Part shown: piece by piece, positions 47,416-59,400 of the stretch | Layout of the letters: each line of letters opens with the position of its first letter | Numbering within the stretch: the stretch's first letter is position 1 | Program-made: the position numbers and the translations under genes | Origin: Turnera subulata | Lineage: Eukaryota > Streptophyta > Magnoliopsida > Malpighiales > Passifloraceae | NCBI GenBank assembly: GCA_028386065.3 | Contig: JAKUCV010007828.1 | Location: forward strand, 33,824-97,823 | DNA: 64,000 nt | Direction: 5' to 3' | Notes under the pieces: generated by a model | What the model was told of the DNA's origin: nothing | The model's database searches: none | The model's input: the letters and a program-made list of their open reading frames with translations, nothing else

Positions 47416-47770
47416 ACTCTAGTCTTGCTAATTTAATCTTCCTTGCCATTTTAAACTGCCTCGAACCCACAATCTCTGTTATCCAAGCTTTCTTGACAAC
47501 CTCTTCATTACCTTCCTCTTCTGGCCATCTAGCATAAAAAATGAATCTACTTGGCCGCTTCTCCTTTGATTCCCACAAATTCAGGATTAGTGGCCTGTGA
47601 TCTGATCCAACCATCACCTCATTACAGAGTAATGCATTGGGCCAATTCATTCTCCAATTCATATTAGCAACTGCCCGGTCTAGTTTTGCTTCAATATTTT
47701 CATCCCCAGTACGCTTGTTTGACCAGGTATACTTGCTACCCTTGCAAACAGGAAAAAAGGTTTTGGACAA

Positions 47771-48291
47771 AAATTTTATATTTTCTTTGGCCTATCGATT
47801 GAGGAGGAGGAAAAAACAAAGGTAACAAATCAACAAGTTTAGCAGATTACCACAAGGGGAACACAGAGAACAAACTATGATGCACTTCGGGTTCCCTACT
47901 TCTGGGGAGTGATGCAAGAGAATTAAAAAGAAGGTTCAGTGGTAGGTAAATGAAGACAAGTAATGATTGGTTGAGCTTGAGTTTGTTGTAATATATTGTT
48001 ATTAAATCCGGTTATAAATCTACATCAAGCTCAAAAGTAAAACGGAGTGTACAATAACATTGAAACTAAAAAAGGTTATACATTACTTTTTTTCACAAAT
48101 ATGTTAATCCATAAAAGATGACAAGTCAGCTAATTCACGATTTAATCGATCTGGATTCTAAACTTATTATTTTTAAAGATATAAAATTAGAAAATAAAAG
48201 TAAGAGGATTAATTTTATAATTCATCAAGGTAAGATGAGGCCGTAGTGGATTGGGATATTCCTCTAACATGAAAAAAGAATCAACGAAAGA
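47771..48291. other. Intergenic between the LINE and the DAWDLE-like gene
   Basis: AT-rich sequence without recognisable coding content or transposon ends. Confidence 0.5.
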
Positions 48292-48752
48292 GCCCAACGT
48301 TGGGCAAATCTCGCGGGCTTATTGGGCTATTTGGGCATAAAGGTGGCCCATTGCATTGATACGTGAGAATAGCAATCCCATACGTACGTACATTAACCGC
48401 CGCCACACGCTTTCTTCGGGGGAGAGTCCTCCGGGTTATATTATTCACAGTGTCTGCTTATTTGCCCCCCCTAAATCTGGAAAGAGAATAATAACTCCAC
48501 CGCATCATCTCTCTCTCTCTCTCTCTTCCCTCCAATTTCATCATCAAAATCGTATTCGTCATATATACAACAGATCACAAACATATCCTGTCCATACTAT
48601 TATTTCTGCGCTAAATAACTGCTAGTAGTAAGAGAGAGGGAAAAAAGAAGAAAAATATCTGTGGTTTCTCCTCCGAAAATAAAACAGACAAAAAAGGAAA
48701 AAAAATCCCCAATCGAACGAAAAAACCCTAACCCTAGATTCCCTCCTAATCA
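48292..48752 (+). promoter_or_regulatory. Promoter/leader of the DAWDLE-like gene with site II motifs and a telo-box
   Basis: Several TGGGCY/GGCCCA site II elements occur at 48301-48306, 48323-48328, 48332-48337 and 48345-48350. A CT-repeat tract follows (about 48509-48527), then a telo-box AAACCCTAACCCTA at about 48724-48737, only some 15 bp before the ATG. Site II plus telo-box pairs are known from plant genes of growth and the translation/RNA machinery and are bound by TCP and Pur-alpha/TRB factors. Binding here is inferred. Confidence 0.6.
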
Positions 48753-51700
48753 ATGGCGAGCGACGGTGAAGCTTCAACTCACAAGCACCGTCGCTCACCC
48801 TCCGACGACGAGGCGGAGAAGTCCTCGAAGCGCCACAAGCACCGACATCACAGGCACCGACACCATCGCCACCGCAGCAAGAGGCACGAGGAGAAGAGCG
48901 AGCCAGTAGGCGAGGAAGTCGCCTCCGCCGCCGCCGCTGCGGCTGCTACTCCTCCTCCTCCTGAGGTAGCTGCGGCTATTGGTAATGGAGCGGTTGATGA
49001 TGACGTGGAGGAAGCAGAGATTCTCGACGAGGAGAATGGGAAGGGTGATTCGCGGAATCTGGTGTGTTCTGTTTGCCCTCTTTTATCGCAATGATTCTTA
49101 TGAATTGTCGTTCAGTGTTTTCTTCTCTTTTTATTCTGGTTTCTGTTTGGTTGCTGAGGAAAAATTAGAGTCGATGGAACTTTTTTGATGCCATTGGTTT
49201 TAACGTCGGTTCTTATACAATTGAAGTTTCCTTTCGGTTTTCCAAACTTTTATTTTCCAACTCTTCTAAATTAGCTTTCTCCCAGCTGCCAAAACAGATA
49301 CCTGAGCTTTTGTTTTTATTTCTCTCTCTGGAATTTGTAATGAGTTTATCTTTGTGAGTGATTTGTTTAGAATGTGTCCCATACACATATGTAAGAACCT
49401 GCTTGCACTGCACACGAACATCATGAGTGCATTGAAAGAAAGAAGTTTCCTCTAGGCATTTCAAATGGAGAACTGGTGCCGTATTGTTGATTCGTAAGAC
49501 CGAGTTACATAGCTTTTTTTTTTTCTTCTTTTCTTGTCTTTTTGCATATTCAACTTATAATTGTATGATTCGTATATTCATTTACCATCCTGACTAAGCC
49601 TATCTGTCTAATGCGTGTTCTCAATTTCCTAAAGGATTATAGACAATTCTTCAATTTAAGTGCAATTTGTGTTTGTCACACAGATGTACTCAATCTCTTG
49701 GCGAAAGCCTGTCTCTCGGATCAAATCATAGGTAATACAACCGCAATCATAACCCATATAGCACCCTGAGATCACTCACAAAGATAAAGTCATTACAAAT
49801 ACATCAACAAATTAAATTACTAAAATATCAATTTCTCACATATCAACTAACCTATGGTATTTCATTGATGACGATAGGATTGAATTAAAATTAGGGGACT
49901 ATACCACAATTCTGAACCTGTAATTAATATAACAGGAACATCAAAACAAATGTCAATGAAGCAATGGTCCCCCATAGGTGAAGGAAATGTCAAGGGGCTG
50001 GTGAACAACTATGCTAAACTACCTATTTATGGCAAACTATGTTACAGGTCAACAAAACATGGCGCGTGCCCTTCCCCTCTCTTGATCGTTTTTGACCTCT
50101 CTCTTGATATAGTTCCTATCAGAATACCTTTTGCTGATTTATACATCTTAAACATTAGACATTTGTTTCTCAGAAGTTTTCTTTCTTATGTGCCTGACAA
50201 AAGAAATATCTTAATTTCAGCCTACAAACTCAAGAGGAGCTGAAGAAAGGTAAAGCTGCTCAAACTTTTTTTTCGCTTTTAACTTTCTAATAGTATCTCA
50301 GTATTGTGGTTTGCCATCTTGTAGAAAATATAGTAAGATGATGGTTGTTTGCTTGGCAGGAATGGTAACGATGATGATGACTCTTTGGCTAAGATGAAGG
50401 CTGCTGAGGATGCTTTGGAAGCAAACCAAAAGGTAAGAGCAGCTTTATGGGGTCATTTTTCCTTATTCTGCTTGCTTTTCTGTCTATTGTAAGGATATCT
50501 TTTTTCTTTTGGTTTTTCTCTAACAATTGTTTGCACATTTTGTATAGTTTATTCTGCATTTTGATTCTAATCATTATCGTTGCAACTTGCAGCAAAAACC
50601 TTCATTTGAGCTTTCTGGAAAACTTGCCGCAGAAACCAATAGATTTAGAGGTAGGTGATAGGTGTCCATTCTTTCATTACGTGGTAGTTCTGTTGAATGT
50701 CTTCTCTGATGTTTTATCTTTCTGTAATCTTAAAAAAAATGTTGATGTTCTTTGATAAGGAAATAGGATTTAACACCTTTCAGTAATTTTAAAAACTATC
50801 AGTGTCCTTACTCAACTTCCAGTTCAAGTAAGTTGATTCTGCTGAGATTTGTTGCTACATGGGCAGAGGTTTTGTATGATACGTGCAGCGTATCTTATCA
50901 GGACTTATTCCAGGTTCTGAATGAGATTCACAGAGCCTTCAAGTATTGTTGGTTGATGTTTGATTTAGCAATTGTCTGTGAAATTGAGTTTATTTGCACT
51001 TAACTTTTGCGCTTATGGTATCAAGTGAGCTTATGATGCAGTAAAAAGCTTGCTGTACTTTCTTTTCTGTTGATTTATTGAGGGAGGACCTGGACTGACA
51101 CAATTGGCATCTGTTTATATGTTTTTCTTTATTTGTTTTCTTTTCATGTCCACTAATTTCTTGCCCTTAATTAGGTATTACCCTTCTGTTCAATGAGCCC
51201 CCAGATGCTCGTAAGCCTGACATAAGATGGCGACTTTATGTTTTTAAGGGTGGTGATTTTCTGAATGGTAAGCCATGACATGTTTAAACCTGTCTTTTCT
51301 TCAGTTGCAAAGTTTGCTAATGTATTTTGGAGAACGATGAATAAACTTTTCTTTTTCATGATTGCCTGTTTCCTTTTCTCTAATTTATCTTGAGTAGAGA
51401 GCATCTTTAATCACTGAAACAAGTTTTTCATGTTCTCTTTTAAGTGCGAGCTTACTAAACCTGTTCCGGAGGACATTTACTTGATTTTCCATAGTAACCT
51501 ACACCTCTCCTTACCTTGTAGAAGTGTTAAAAACTTGAAAGAAAGGAGTCCATAGGTTTCTTCTTCTGCTTGTGTTGTGGTTTTGTACTAGATAGTGCTG
51601 CTTTTATTGTCTCTCCCCTACCTGCCGGAAGAGCAAAAAGAGAACTGGCCTCTTGTTTTCCCTTCTGCCCTAGATAGTTGTGTTTTTAACTGTTTTTGTT

Positions 51701-53034
51701 TTTTGTTAATGGTTAACCCATGTATGCATAAAATTCCTGATCTGAAAGAGGCTCTTAATTTGTCCTTACTGGCTGATATTTATGTTTCTAACACGTGTGT
51801 TGCTGGACAGAACCGCTTTATATACATCGTCAAAGCTGCTACCTTTTTGGGCGAGAAAGGAGAGTAGCAGATATACCCACAGATCACCCATCCTGCAGCA
51901 AACAACATGCCGTCATTCAATTCCGGTAGATCCCTTTTTTTGGAGTTTGTCTTTTAACTTTTTATGTTATTGGACATTCTTTTTATCTCTTGTTTCTGAT
52001 TTATCAGGCAAGTGGAGGAGGAACTCCCCGATGGTACCACGCTTAAGCAAGTAAAGTAAGAATAGCTGGTTCATGAACACTTCCACAGAACAGGGATAAA
52101 TGTCTTCATCATGTCTAACCTATTCTTTTCTGTTTTTATGATAGGCCATATATAATGGACCTTGGAAGCACAAACAAAACTTATGTTAATGTAAGTAATT
52201 TCATTTACAGTCAGTTACCCATTGTGACCTCTTCTGTCATGTAGTTCGTTCTTATGCAGTAATCATATCTGAAATTTCTTCTGTGTCTGCAGGATAATCC
52301 CATTGAACCTCAACGTTACTATGAACTTTTAGAAAAAGACACTATTAAATTTGGCAACAGTAGGTATGTCGGCTTTTATACAGCATCAGTTTTTGATTTC
52401 ATGCATGCTGGCTCTAGCATTCTCATGCTCCTCTATGCGAATACTGGGGAAACGCAGTCTTTCCCTCCTTGATGCATATTAAATTTACCCTGTCTGCTGT
52501 GTGAAGAGAGGTGAGGGTGTTGTGTGGTCTCTGTGTAACCATTAATCATACTGTACCTCTCTTTAGGAGTTTTTGTAGGAAAATATGCGTAGAGTCTGGT
52601 TTAGAACTTGGTATTTTTATTCTTGAACCATGTCTGCTTGAACCTTTGGAAACTGGTTCATCATTTCTGTAGCTCCGGTGCAGGAAATTTTTCCTTCTGG
52701 TTACTAAGACCTGCTATATATTGGTGTGGGCTCTACTCTAAGACAGAATTGCTGGGCCCTTGCTTTTGTTTTGTGTTTTATTTTCAGTCATGTTCCATCT
52801 ACAAAGTGATATTTTCATCAAATTTGTTTTAAATCAAGCCTTTAAATGTTTCACAGCATCCAGAAACCATGGAGAAGCCTCAAATTTTATATTTGCTTCC
52901 TTTTCTGGGTCCCTGTTTGTTTATTCTCTTGGTGCATCATTTGTTGAATGTAGTCCGACTAAAAGTAATTCACATGTCTCTGCTTTTGCAGCCGAGAGTA
53001 TGTACTGTTGCATGAGAACTCCGTTCAGGGATGA
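48753..53034 (+). CDS. DDL: DAWDLE-like FHA domain protein (small-RNA biogenesis factor)
   Basis: Ten exons join in frame: 48753-49061, 50221-50249, 50360-50432, 50593-50650, 51175-51267, 51811-51925, 52008-52055, 52145-52190, 52293-52363, 52992-53034, giving 294 aa. N-terminal part: a His/Arg/Lys-rich stretch (about 10-48), an Ala/Pro run, an acidic stretch. Then AKMKAAEDALEANQK and the conserved block to the end (ITLLFNEPPDARKPDIRWRL, SCYLFGRERRVADIPTDHPS, SKQHAVIQF, YIMDLGSTNKTYVN, DTIKFGNSSREYVLLHENS), which is the FHA phosphothreonine-binding domain with its GR, SxxH and N-x-T hallmarks. Arabidopsis DDL binds DICER-LIKE 1 through this domain and stabilises pri-miRNAs in the nucleus. Exons 3 (part) to 10 are repeated inverted downstream, and the last exon is also repeated directly at 53324-53366. 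Confidence 0.92.
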
Positions 53035-54200
53035 GTCTTCTGTTTTTGCTATCCATGGCAAGTGGGAGAGACAGAAACCATGTTTGGTCTTACCTACAGC
53101 GGGCTTGTCTTTCGTTGGGGTATCTTTACCAATCAGTGTTTGTGCCTCATCTAGGATTGGAGNAATCAAGCCTTTAAATGTTTCACAGCATCCAGAAACC
53201 ATGGAGAAGCCTCAAATTTTATATTTGCTTCCTTTTCTGGGTCCCTGTTTGTTTATTCTCTTGGTGCATCATTTGTTGAATGTAGTCCGACTAAAAGTAA
53301 TTCACATGTCTCTGCTTTTGCAGCCGAGAGTATGTACTGTTGCATGAGAACTCCGTTCAGGGATGAGTCTTCTGTTTTTGCTATCCATGGCAAGTGGGAG
53401 AGACAGAAACCATGTTTGGTCTTACCTACAGCGGGCTTGTCTTTCGTTGGGGTATCTTTACCAATCAGTGTTTGTGCCTCATCTAGGATTGGAGATTTGC
53501 TATTGGGACAGGTTTTACAATCATCCTTCTATACCATCAACAAATACTCTCCAACGTCGTTCCCAACTAATTTAACACCATTGTAGGTTGATTGAATTTT
53601 GACTAACAAACTTTTTCGACTTGTAACGTGTCCGCTGCTTTAGACAATTAGTTCAGTGTATAGCCCCTCCCATTTGCTTCATTTCGGATATGCCTCTTGC
53701 CTTTTGTTTTCTGTCTGTTTCTTTGGCGTATGAAACCTGACCTTTGGCAAGATTTGAGTGCCAAGTTGCGAGATGAAATTAGGCCTTGGTATTCACTGGT
53801 GTTCTTTGTCAAATTGCTTTGTCTGCTGAACACACGTTGTATTGTAGCCCAATAGTACATAACCACGTTGTATTTTACGCATTATGCAGCAAATACACTT
53901 ACAAGAGAAAAATTTTAACTTTTTGAAACAACTTATCATATATATATACTTTGCTAGCTAGACGGTGAAAGGGAAGGGAAGGGTGGAGAATAGAGGTAAA
54001 TTTTAATTCAATCTTATTTGGGAAGAGTTTTTAATAGAGGGGGAGGGGAATTTTTTAAGCACCATTCCCGTTTATATCTTTTAAAATGGCTTGTTGCGGA
54101 ATGAAGGGGATAGAAATTTCAAGAATAAATCATGATTTTTAATTTCATTATTCTTAAAAGTTAAAACCAAGAATATCTATGATAATTCATAAATATTATT
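50398..54200 (+). repeat. Left arm of a large inverted duplication (DAWDLE-like exons 3-10 and 3' flank)
   Basis: From AAGGCTGCTGAGGATG in exon 3 to ATAATTCATAAATATTATT at about 54200, the sequence reappears reverse-complemented at 56485-59967 with only scattered mismatches and small indels. The left arm is longer by the 332-bp direct duplication at 52832-53494. Confidence 0.92.
52832..53494 (+). repeat. 331-bp direct duplication with a single N at the junction
   Basis: 52832-53162 and 53164-53494 are the same sequence (intron 9 end, exon 10 and early 3' UTR), joined by one N at 53163. The inverted arm has this segment only once. The N at the exact junction suggests an assembly join rather than biology. 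The first copy of exon 10 (52992-53034) already provides the stop codon. Confidence 0.92.
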
Positions 54201-54244
54201 CACCATTTCTCTTTCCTCCTTTTAATAAATTTATCCAGATAGGG

Positions 54245-54790
54245 TGAGTTAAATTTTTCCCTCCCCTATATTATGTAAGGGATCAAGAGACAAAGCAACA
54301 ATCTGGGCAATACGAGGCAAAGCAACAATTTGGGCAATACGATCAAGAGACAAAAAGTCACGCACCACAGAACAATCCCAATCTCGATTGTAGATAAGAT
54401 CCGAGACCACCATTGTGTCCAAACCCGGAGGAGTAGAATCAACCGAGTCCACCAGCAAACCATCCCCAGCCCAACGATCAAACCACAGAGATATACTGTC
54501 ACCCGATCCAACACGCCAATGAAAACCACCCATCAAAGCATTCATGCTCGGGACAACCCCTTTCAGAATGGGGATGCCGAAACAGGGCCCTCATGTTGGA
54601 ATAAAGAATCCTCCCCCAAGTACTTCGCTTTGCAGCAAATGGCACCAGGGCTTGTCAACTTGTGAGAGCAGGGACCAAGCAAACTTCCCAAGTAGAGGCA
54701 TATTATTGGGCCTCGCCTGCCGAATTCCCAAACCCCCATACTCTTCGGAAGGCCCACAGAATCCCAAGAAATCAAAGGAATCCCCTCCCG
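54245..54790 (-). pseudogene. LINE fragment (region after the reverse transcriptase)
   Basis: Minus-strand reading gives MNALMGGFHWRVGSGDSISLWFDRW and VVSDLIYNRDWDC, the segment between reverse transcriptase and zf-RVT in plant L1 ORF2. Upstream the frame is shifted (KYLGEDSLFQ area, 54560-54780). An internal short duplication (TTGGGCAATACGA words at 54301-54345) and frameshifts make it dead. It lies in the spacer of the inverted duplication. Confidence 0.8.
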
Positions 54791-54984
54791 TTATTTTTAA
54801 AACACTGTTATATTAGAAACCAATCATAATGCTCCTAAAATGTAAAGAAAAATATGATAAAATTTATTCATTTTAATTGGAAAAGAGTAACTAGTTGATA
54901 TTAATCATGCGCATTATTTTTTGTCAGAAGAAAAAAAAAAGCACAACTAAGATTAGTATAAATAAGACCCTTAGGTTATTCTCA

Positions 54985-55790
54985 CCTGGTTCATATGAAG
55001 CAGCAGCAAAGAGGAGTAAGTCGTCAGCGAAAAAAAGATGTGAGATTTTGGGGCCACCACTACTGGTCGAGAAGGGGATCCACTCCTTTTCCTGGACTGC
55101 GGAGGAGATAAGGTGCCCAAGTCTCTCCATACATAAAACAAATAAGTACGGAGAAATCAGGTCACCCTGTCTAATGCCTCTTGATGGGTTGAAAGTCTCC
55201 AAATTTTCTCCATTCCAGCAAACCTGCATTGAAGAAGTTGATATACATTTCATTACAATTAATATCAACTTTTCAGGAAAACCAGCCGCCAATAAAGTTT
55301 CATGGATGAAATTCCAGCTTAATCTGTCATAAGCCTTCTCCAAGTCTATTTTGATGGCCATAGCTCCTGTTTTATCCTTCCTCCGGCGCATTGAATGGAC
55401 AATCTCCTGGACAATGGCAATATTGTCAGTAATATGCCTACCAGGGATGAAGCTAGATTGTTGGGGGACTGATAAGTCAATTAGCAAGGGTTTGATCCTG
55501 TCCGTGATCAGTTTGGTAACCACTTTGTAAATGACATTGCAAAGGCCGATCAGTCTAAATTGAGTGATTCACTCTGGCTTGTCAACTTTTGGGAGTAAGA
55601 CTAAAAGAGTCTGATTAATTCTTTCGTCCCACCAGTCATCCTAAAAAATTGCCTTAATCATTCGAAAAATATCAGGACCCACTGTATCCCATTGTGTCTG
55701 GTAAAACACTGCATGAAGACCGTCTGGTCCTGGCGCCTTATAAGCCCCCATATGCATAACACAGTTTTTAACCTCTTCAAAAGGAATTGG
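54985..55790 (-). pseudogene. LINE reverse transcriptase fragment
   Basis: Minus-strand reading shows YKAPGPDGLHAVFYQTQWD near 55730, then SSFIPGRHITDNIAIVQEIV, IKIDLEKAYDRLSW, GIRQGDLISPYLFVLCMERL and FFADDLLLFAAA, stopping abruptly at about 54990. A stop lies near 55640 (after KAIF) and another at about 55570. It ends exactly where the 25S rDNA fragment begins, so the two were joined by rearrangement. Confidence 0.88.
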
Positions 55791-55797
55791 GTATGAC

Positions 55798-55858
55798 ATT
55801 TTTCACAAAGTCGGACTAGACTCAAGCTCAACAGGGTCTTCTTTCCCCGCTGATTCCA

Positions 55859-55889
<31 letters not shown>

Positions 55890-55938
55890 GGATAGTAGAC
55901 AGGGACAGTGGGATTCCCGTTAATCCATTCATGCGCGC

Positions 55939-56010
<72 letters not shown>

Positions 56011-56242
56011 GTTGAATTTCTTCACTACATTCAGAGCACTGGGCAGTAATCACATTGCGTGAGCATCCGCAGGGACCATCGCAATGCTTTGTTTTAATCA
56101 AACAGTCGGATTCCCCTTGTCCGTACCAGTTCTGAGTTGACTGTTCGACGCACGGAGAAAGCCCCGCGAGGGAGCCGTTCCCAGTCCGTCCCCCGGCCGG
56201 CACGCGATGACCCGCTCTCGCCGCGGGAGTAGCTCGAGCAGT
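55798..56242 (-). rRNA. 25S ribosomal DNA fragment (dispersed nuclear copy, non-functional)
   Basis: About 445 bp that I recognise as antisense plant 25S rRNA, for example CACAAAGTCGGACTAGA, GGGTCTTCTTTCCCCGCTGA, GACGAGGCATTTGGCTACCT, CATAGTTACTCCCGCCGTTT, CATCCGCAGGGACCATCGCA and CCGTCCCCCGGCCGGCACGC. The rRNA sense strand is the minus strand. It shows several substitutions and small deletions relative to the conserved sequence (for example the shortened TTCACTACATTC), and stops at GAGCAGT near 56242. It is a stray fragment, not an rDNA array. Confidence 0.9.
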
Positions 56243-56356
56243 GCACCGAATAGCCAACAATGTAAACAACATTTGACCAAAAGCTCACCCTTCTAGGGTA
56301 TGGTGTCGGTGAAATTGCACTTAGTAACCTCTTACGGTGCAAACATTTGACAAGTA

Positions 56357-56477
56357 AGAGCTTGGTATAAACCTCTTACTGGATATTGTTCCTGAAGTAG
56401 AGGGTCAGCCATCTGAGAAAATTTCCGGCGATCTTTGAACAAGGGTCGTGCCTGAAACATTAGAACAACAACAGATG
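56357..56477 (-). pseudogene. Partial second copy of a receptor-like cytoplasmic kinase exon start
   Basis: Minus-strand sequence from 56451 ([29 protein letters not shown]) to AAGAGCTTGG near 56357 is almost identical to the start of the exon at 60902. The preceding intron bases also match up to CATCTGTTGTTG at 56453-56477. Only about 30 codons are present and it then runs into unrelated sequence, so it is a scrap. Confidence 0.88.
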
Positions 56478-56484
56478 TGATTAA

Positions 56485-59400
56485 CTCATAATAATATTTA
56501 TAAATTATCATAGATATTCTTGGTTTTAATTTTTAAGAATAATGAAAATTAAAAATCATGATTTATTCTTGAAATTTCTATCCCCTTCATTCCCGCAACA
56601 AGCCATTTTAAAAGATATAAACGGGAATGGTGCTTAAAAAATTCCCCTCCCCCTCTATTAAAAACTCTTCCCAAACAAGATTGAATTAAAATTTACCTCT
56701 ATTCTCCACCCTTCCCTTCCCTTTCACCGTCTAGCTAGCAAAGTATATATATATGATAAGTTGTTTCAAAAAGTTAAAATTTTTCTCTTGTAAGTGTATT
56801 TGCTGCATAATGCGTAAAATACAACGTGGTTATGTACTATTGGGCTACAATACAACGTGTGTTCAGCAGACAAAGCAATTTGACAAAGAACACCAGTGAA
56901 TACCATGGCCTAATTTCATCTCGCAACTTGGCACTCAAATCTTGCCAAAGGTCAGGTTTCATACGCCAAAGAAACAGACAGAAAACAAAAGGCAAGAGGC
57001 ATATCCGAAATGAAGCAAATGGGAGGGGCTATACACTGAACTAATTGTCTAAAGCAGCGGACACGTTACAAGTTGAAAAAGTTTGTTAGTCAAAATTCAA
57101 TCAACCTACAATGGTGTTAAATTAGTTGGGATCGACGTTGGAGAGTATTTGTTGATGGTATAGAAGGATGATTGTAAAACAACCTGTCCCGATAGCAAAC
57201 CTCCAATCCTAGATGAGGCACAAACACTGATTGGTAAAGATACCCCAACGAAAGACAAGCCCGCTGTAGGTAAGACCAAACATGGTTTCTGTCTCTCCCA
57301 CTTGCCATGGATAGCAAAAACAGAAGACTCATCCCTGAACGGAGTTCTCATGCAACAGTACATACTCTCGGCTGCAAAAGCAGAGACATGTGAATTACTT
57401 TTAGTCGGACTACATTCAACAAATGATGCACCAAGAGAATAAACAAACAGGGACCCAGAAAAGGAAGCAAATATAAAATTTGAGGCTTCTCCATGGTTTC
57501 TGGATGCTGTGAAACATTTAAAGGCTTGATTTAAAACAAATTTGATGAAAATATCACTTTGTAGATGGAACATGACTGAAAATAAAACACAAAACAAAAG
57601 CAAGGGCCCAGCAATTCTGTCTTAGAGTAGAGCCCACACCAATATATAGCAGGTCTTAGTAACCAGAAGGAAAAATTTCCTGCACCGGAGCTACAGAAAT
57701 GATGAACCAGTTTCCAAAGGTTCAAGCAGACATGGTTCAAGAATAAAAATACCAAGTTCTAAACCAGACTCTACGCATATTTTCCTACAAAAACTCCTAA
57801 AGAGAGGTACAATATGATTAATGGTTACACAGAGACCACACAACACCCTCACCTCTCTTCACACAGCAGACAGGGTAAATTTAATATGCATCAAGGAGGG
57901 AAAGACTGCGTTTCCCCAGTATTCGCATAGAGGAGCATGAGAATGCTAGAGCCAGCATGCATGAAATCAAAAACTGATGCTGTATAAAAGCCGACATACC
58001 TACTGTTGCCAAATTTAATAGTGTCTTTTTCTAAAAGTTCATAGTAACGTTGAGGTTCAATGGGATTATCCTGCAGACACAGAAGAAATTTCAGATATGA
58101 TTACTGCATAAGAACGAACTACATGACAGAAGAGGTCACAATGGGTAACTGACTGTAAATGAAATTACTTACATTAACATAAGTTTTGTTTGTGCTTCCA
58201 AGGTCCATTATATATGGCCTATCATAAAAACAGAAAAGAATAGGTTAGACATGATGAAGACATTTATCCCTGTTCTGTGGAAGTGTTCATGAACCAGCTA
58301 TTCTTACTTTACTTGCTTAAGCGTGGTACCATCGGGGAGTTCCTCCTCCACTTGCCTGATAAATCAGAAACAAGAGATAAAAAGAATGTCCAATAACATA
58401 AAAAGTTAAAAGACAAACTCCAAAAAAAGGGATCTACCGGAATTGAATGACGGCATGTTGTTTGCTGCAGGATGGGTGATCTGTGGGTATATCTGCTACT
58501 CTCCTTTCTCGCCCAAAAAGGTAGCAGCTTTGACGATGTATATAAAGCGGTTCTGTCCAGCAACACACGTGTTAGAAACATAAATATCAGCCAGTAAGGA
58601 CAAATTAAGAGCCTCTTTCAGATCAGGAATTTTATGCATACATGGGTTAACCATTAACAAAAAACAAAAACAGTTAAAAACACAACTATCTAGGGCAGAA
58701 GGGAAAACAAGAGGCCAGTTCTCTTTTTGCTCTTCCGGCAGGTAGGGGAGAGACAATAAAAGCAGCACTATCTAGTACAAAACCACAACACAAGCAGAAG
58801 AAGAAACCTATGGACTCCTTTCTTTCAAGTTTTTAACACTTCTACAAGGTAAGGAGAGGTGTAGGTTACTATGGAAAATCAAGTAAATGTCCTCCGGAAC
58901 AGGTTTAGTAAGCTCGCACTTAAAAGAGAACATGAAAAACTTGTTTCAGTGATTAAAGATGCTCTCTACTCAAGATAAATTAGAGAAAAGGAAACAGGCA
59001 ATCATGAAAAAGAAAAGTTTATTCATCGTTCTCCAAAATACATTAGCAAACTTTGCAACTGAAGAAAAGACAGGTTTAAACATGTCATGGCTTACCATTC
59101 AGAAAATCACCACCCTTAAAAACATAAAGTCGCCATCTTATGTCAGGCTTACGAGCATCTGGGGGCTCATTGAACAGAAGGGTAATACCTAATTAAGGGC
59201 AAGAAATTAGTGGACATGAAAAGAAAACAAATAAAGAAAAACATATAAACAGATGCCAATTGTGTCAGTCCAGGTCCTCCCTCAATAAATCAACAGAAAA
59301 GAAAGTACAGCAAGCTTTTTACTGCATCATAAGCTCACTTGATACCATAAGTGCAAAAGTTAAGTGCAAATAAACTCACTTTCACAGACAATTGCTAAAT

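Larger units (their letters stand above)
42948..47770 (-). pseudogene. L1-type LINE ORF2 remnant (endonuclease tail to RNase H), interrupted by a SINE and an assembly gap
   Basis: Minus-strand ORF2 starts inside the endonuclease at about 47770 (GSKYTWSNKRTGDENIEAKL, VGSDHRPLIL). After the SINE it resumes through reverse transcriptase (CKAPGPDGFQGMFYQRYW, AAFVPHRSIHDNILI, KLDVSKAYDKLEW, GLRQGDPLSPYLFILAAEGL, FYADDTVLFGEA), the zf-RVT module (CPVCSQQSESIEHMLFFC) and RNase H (KINCDASFKAPQKKAGLGIC, IETDSQLLYTAIMG), ending about 42948. Apart from the SINE, the N gap and a stop/shift near 43440, the frames are long and open, so it is a relatively young copy. The 5' part (ORF1 and early endonuclease) is missing. 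A clear poly(A) was not seen. Confidence 0.9.

Noticed and set aside
49680..50220. Extra coding exon in intron 1 of the DAWDLE-like gene (97-residue frame)
   Set aside because: No similarity to the family, and the 309-base first exon joins cleanly to the short exon at 50221. Part of this stretch is a dispersed repeat also found near 61 kb.
56094..56342. Small minus-strand frames in the 25S rDNA fragment
   Set aside because: Derived from ribosomal RNA sequence and therefore not protein coding.
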